A stretch of 64,000 bases of DNA from Bosea sp. 124 (GTDB lineage: Bacteria; Pseudomonadota; Alphaproteobacteria; Rhizobiales; Beijerinckiaceae), in assembly GCF_003046175.1 (NCBI RefSeq), contig NZ_PZZM01000001.1:4419001-4483000 (forward strand), read 5' to 3'. Position 1 is the stretch's first letter, and each line of letters begins with the position of its first letter. Below the pieces are notes generated by a model. It was not told the DNA's origin and made no database searches. It saw only the letters and a program-made list of their open reading frames with translations. Position numbers and translations under genes: made by a program. Positions 62,614-64,000 of this stretch are shown here, piece by piece.

Positions 62614-63467
62614 GTCCGCGCCCTTGCGAAGAGCCCGTGCGGCCGGGTGATCAGGAGCGCCACCATCAAGGCGTAGATGATGAAGGCGCCGACCTGCGGA
62701 ACGAGATATTTGCCGACGACGTCGGCGACGCCAAGCAGCATCGCGGCAAAGAACGGCCCGGTGATGCTGGAGGTGCCGCCGACCGTGACGACGATCAGGA
62801 AGTAGATCATGAATTTCAACGGAAAGGTCGGGTCGAGGCCCATGAGTTCGATGCCGAGCGCGCCGCCGAGCCCGGCGAGACCGGAGCCCAGCGCGAAGGT
62901 TAGCGCAAAGAGCCGGCTGACCGGGATGCCGAGCCCGCGCGCGACGCGGGCATCGTCGACCGCGGCGCGCAGCCGGCTGCCGAAGCGGGTCCGGGTGAAG
63001 CCCCATTGCAGCGAGACCGCCAGCACACCGCAGACGGCGATGACGAAGAGGCGGTAGCGGCCGATGCCGATGCCCGCCACCTCGAAACGCCCCTGAAGCC
63101 AGGCCGGCAGCCGGATGAACTGCTGGGTCGATCCCATCAGCCAGTCCGTCCCCGCGACCGCCATGAAGACCAGCCCGATCGAGAACATCACCTGGTCGAG
63201 ATGGCTCTTGGCGTACATCGGCCGGTAGATCAGCCGCTCCAGCACGATCCCGACAAGCGCCGCCGCAAGGAAGGCGACCGGCAGGCTCGCGAGGAAGGGC
63301 AGGCCGAGCCGCTGCATCGCGGCCACTGCGACGTAGCCACCGAGCATCGCGAAGGCGCCGTGGGCGAGGTTGACGAAATTCATCAACCCCATCGTCACGG
63401 ACAGCCCGCAGCCGAGGACGAAGAGCACCATGCCATAGGCGATGCCGTCGAACAGAATGGTCAGCAT
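62610..63467 (-). CDS. livH: Branched-chain amino acid-type ABC transporter permease LivH
   Basis: 285 residues, about eight membrane segments. The LivH signature is MNFVNLAHGAFAMLGGYVAV, then RAAVDDARVARGLGIPVSRLF as the cytoplasmic coupling loop. SSITGPFFAAMLLGVADVVGKYLVP lies near the end. It follows the binding-protein gene by 31 bases. Confidence 0.96.
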   Translation of the reverse strand: MLTILFDGIAYGMVLFVLGCGLSVTMGLMNFVNLAHGAFAMLGGYVAVAAMQRLGLPFLASLPVAFLAAALVGIVLERLIYRPMYAKSHLDQVMFSIGLVFMAVAGTDWLMGSTQQFIRLPAWLQGRFEVAGIGIGRYRLFVIAVCGVLAVSLQWGFTRTRFGSRLRAAVDDARVARGLGIPVSRLFALTFALGSGLAGLGGALGIELMGLDPTFPLKFMIYFLIVVTVGGTSSITGPFFAAMLLGVADVVGKYLVPQVGAFIIYALMVALLITRPHGLFARART

Positions 63468-63498
63468 GCGCCGCGATCCGGCTTGGCAGTGGCGCCGC

Positions 63499-64000
63499 TC
63501 ACTTGCGCGCCTTCACCGGATCCTTGACGTTCGGGATCGTCGCGAACTCGATATTCCTGAATTCCGAGCCGACCTTCTCCGTCTTGCGGACATAGATGTT
63601 CTGGATGATGTCGCGCGTGTCGGGATCGATCTTGATCGGTCCGCGCGGGCTTTCCCAGGCGGCGCCCTTCATCGCGGCGATCAGCTTCTCGCCGTCGGCA
63701 TCGCCCTTGGTCTCCTTCAGCGCTTCCGCGACGAGGCGCATGCCATCATAGCCGCCTACCGCCATGAAGTTCGGCCGCATTCCGGGGTTGGCCTTCTGGA
63801 AGGCCTCGACGAAGGCCTTGTTGGCCGGGCTGTCATGGGCGGCTGAATAGTGGTGCGTCGTGATCGCGCCGAGCGCGACGTCGCCGATGCCGTCGAGGAT
63901 GTCGTCATCGACCACGTCGCCGGGGCCGATCAGCTTGACGCCGGCCTTGTCGAGACCGCGCTCGACGAACTGCTTCATGAATTGCGCGCCGACGCCCGAG
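63499..64000 (-). CDS. Branched-chain amino acid-type ABC substrate-binding protein (partial)
   Basis: C-terminal about 167 residues of a periplasmic binding protein; the 5' part lies beyond the right edge. The visible sequence (GVGAQFMKQFVERGLDKAGV, then GALTTHHYSAAHD as GAITTHHY, and YDGMRLVAEALKETKGD) is LivJ/LivK-like. A stretch resembling the type 1 ligand-binding fold ends with FATIPNVKDPVKARK. As the first visible gene of the operon it would define which compound enters. The ligand cannot be told from this part. Confidence 0.93.
   Translation of the reverse strand, partial: SGVGAQFMKQFVERGLDKAGVKLIGPGDVVDDDILDGIGDVALGAITTHHYSAAHDSPANKAFVEAFQKANPGMRPNFMAVGGYDGMRLVAEALKETKGDADGEKLIAAMKGAAWESPRGPIKIDPDTRDIIQNIYVRKTEKVGSEFRNIEFATIPNVKDPVKARK

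Overview
The window is high-GC chromosomal DNA that looks like a Hyphomicrobiales (Rhizobiales) alphaproteobacterium, probably Bosea or a close relative. The signs are the gene set (IalB-like, DUF2865, DUF1127, DUF815 and GCG_CRPN-type proteins), the secDF–Mth938–phytoene-synthase-like order, a GAAC-N7-GAAC LexA box at ssb, and Rhizobiales-type intergenic palindromes. This placement comes from gene content only. There is no rRNA, CRISPR array, intact insertion sequence or prophage. One tRNA, Gln(CUG), is present.

Layout. (1) 1-6000: end of tatB, tatC, serS, surE, pcm and an NlpD-like LysM/M23 lipoprotein, all on the plus strand. (2) 6000-16100: a lipoprotein, a DUF815 ATPase, the yajC-secD-secF operon followed by homologues of two mitochondrial complex I assembly factors, trmFO, and small secreted or cysteine-rich proteins. 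(3) 16100-19100: an accessory patch with a large palindromic repeat, a SEC-C gene broken by two frameshifts, and a lower-GC unknown gene split by one -1 frameshift. (4) 19300-31200: uvrA, a choline/betaine-type binding protein and permease, a class V aminotransferase, two membrane proteins, a DinB protein, ssb, a VOC protein and an M20 peptidase. (5) 31200-42400: a nested palindromic repeat, gyrA, marC, an orphan secreted protein, a caspase/beta-barrel fusion, an exported MetX-like hydrolase and an AsmA protein. (6) 42600-57900: an iron(III) ABC permease and binding protein, DUF2865, MAPEG, guaB, an MFS exporter, tspO, ddl, ppx/gppA-rlmE, glpK and tRNA-Gln. (7) 58000-64000: one minus-strand operon, livK-livH-livM-livG-livF, followed by a core-MetE protein and a ring-cleavage-type VOC dioxygenase.

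How the parts fit. Most genes are housekeeping: protein export (Tat, YajC-SecDF), translation and RNA modification (SerRS, TrmFO, RlmE, tRNA-Gln), DNA topology and repair (GyrA, UvrA, SSB), and envelope (NlpD-like, Ddl, AsmA). The most unusual items are the caspase joined to an outer-membrane barrel, the liv/core-MetE/dioxygenase operon, a SerRS with about 75 extra residues, a 26-bp palindrome encoding SGLP(D/E)F that has become the start of a permease gene, and a GyrA with Leu at the quinolone-resistance Ser83 position. Two ABC systems, for betaine and for iron, have no ATPase gene beside them.
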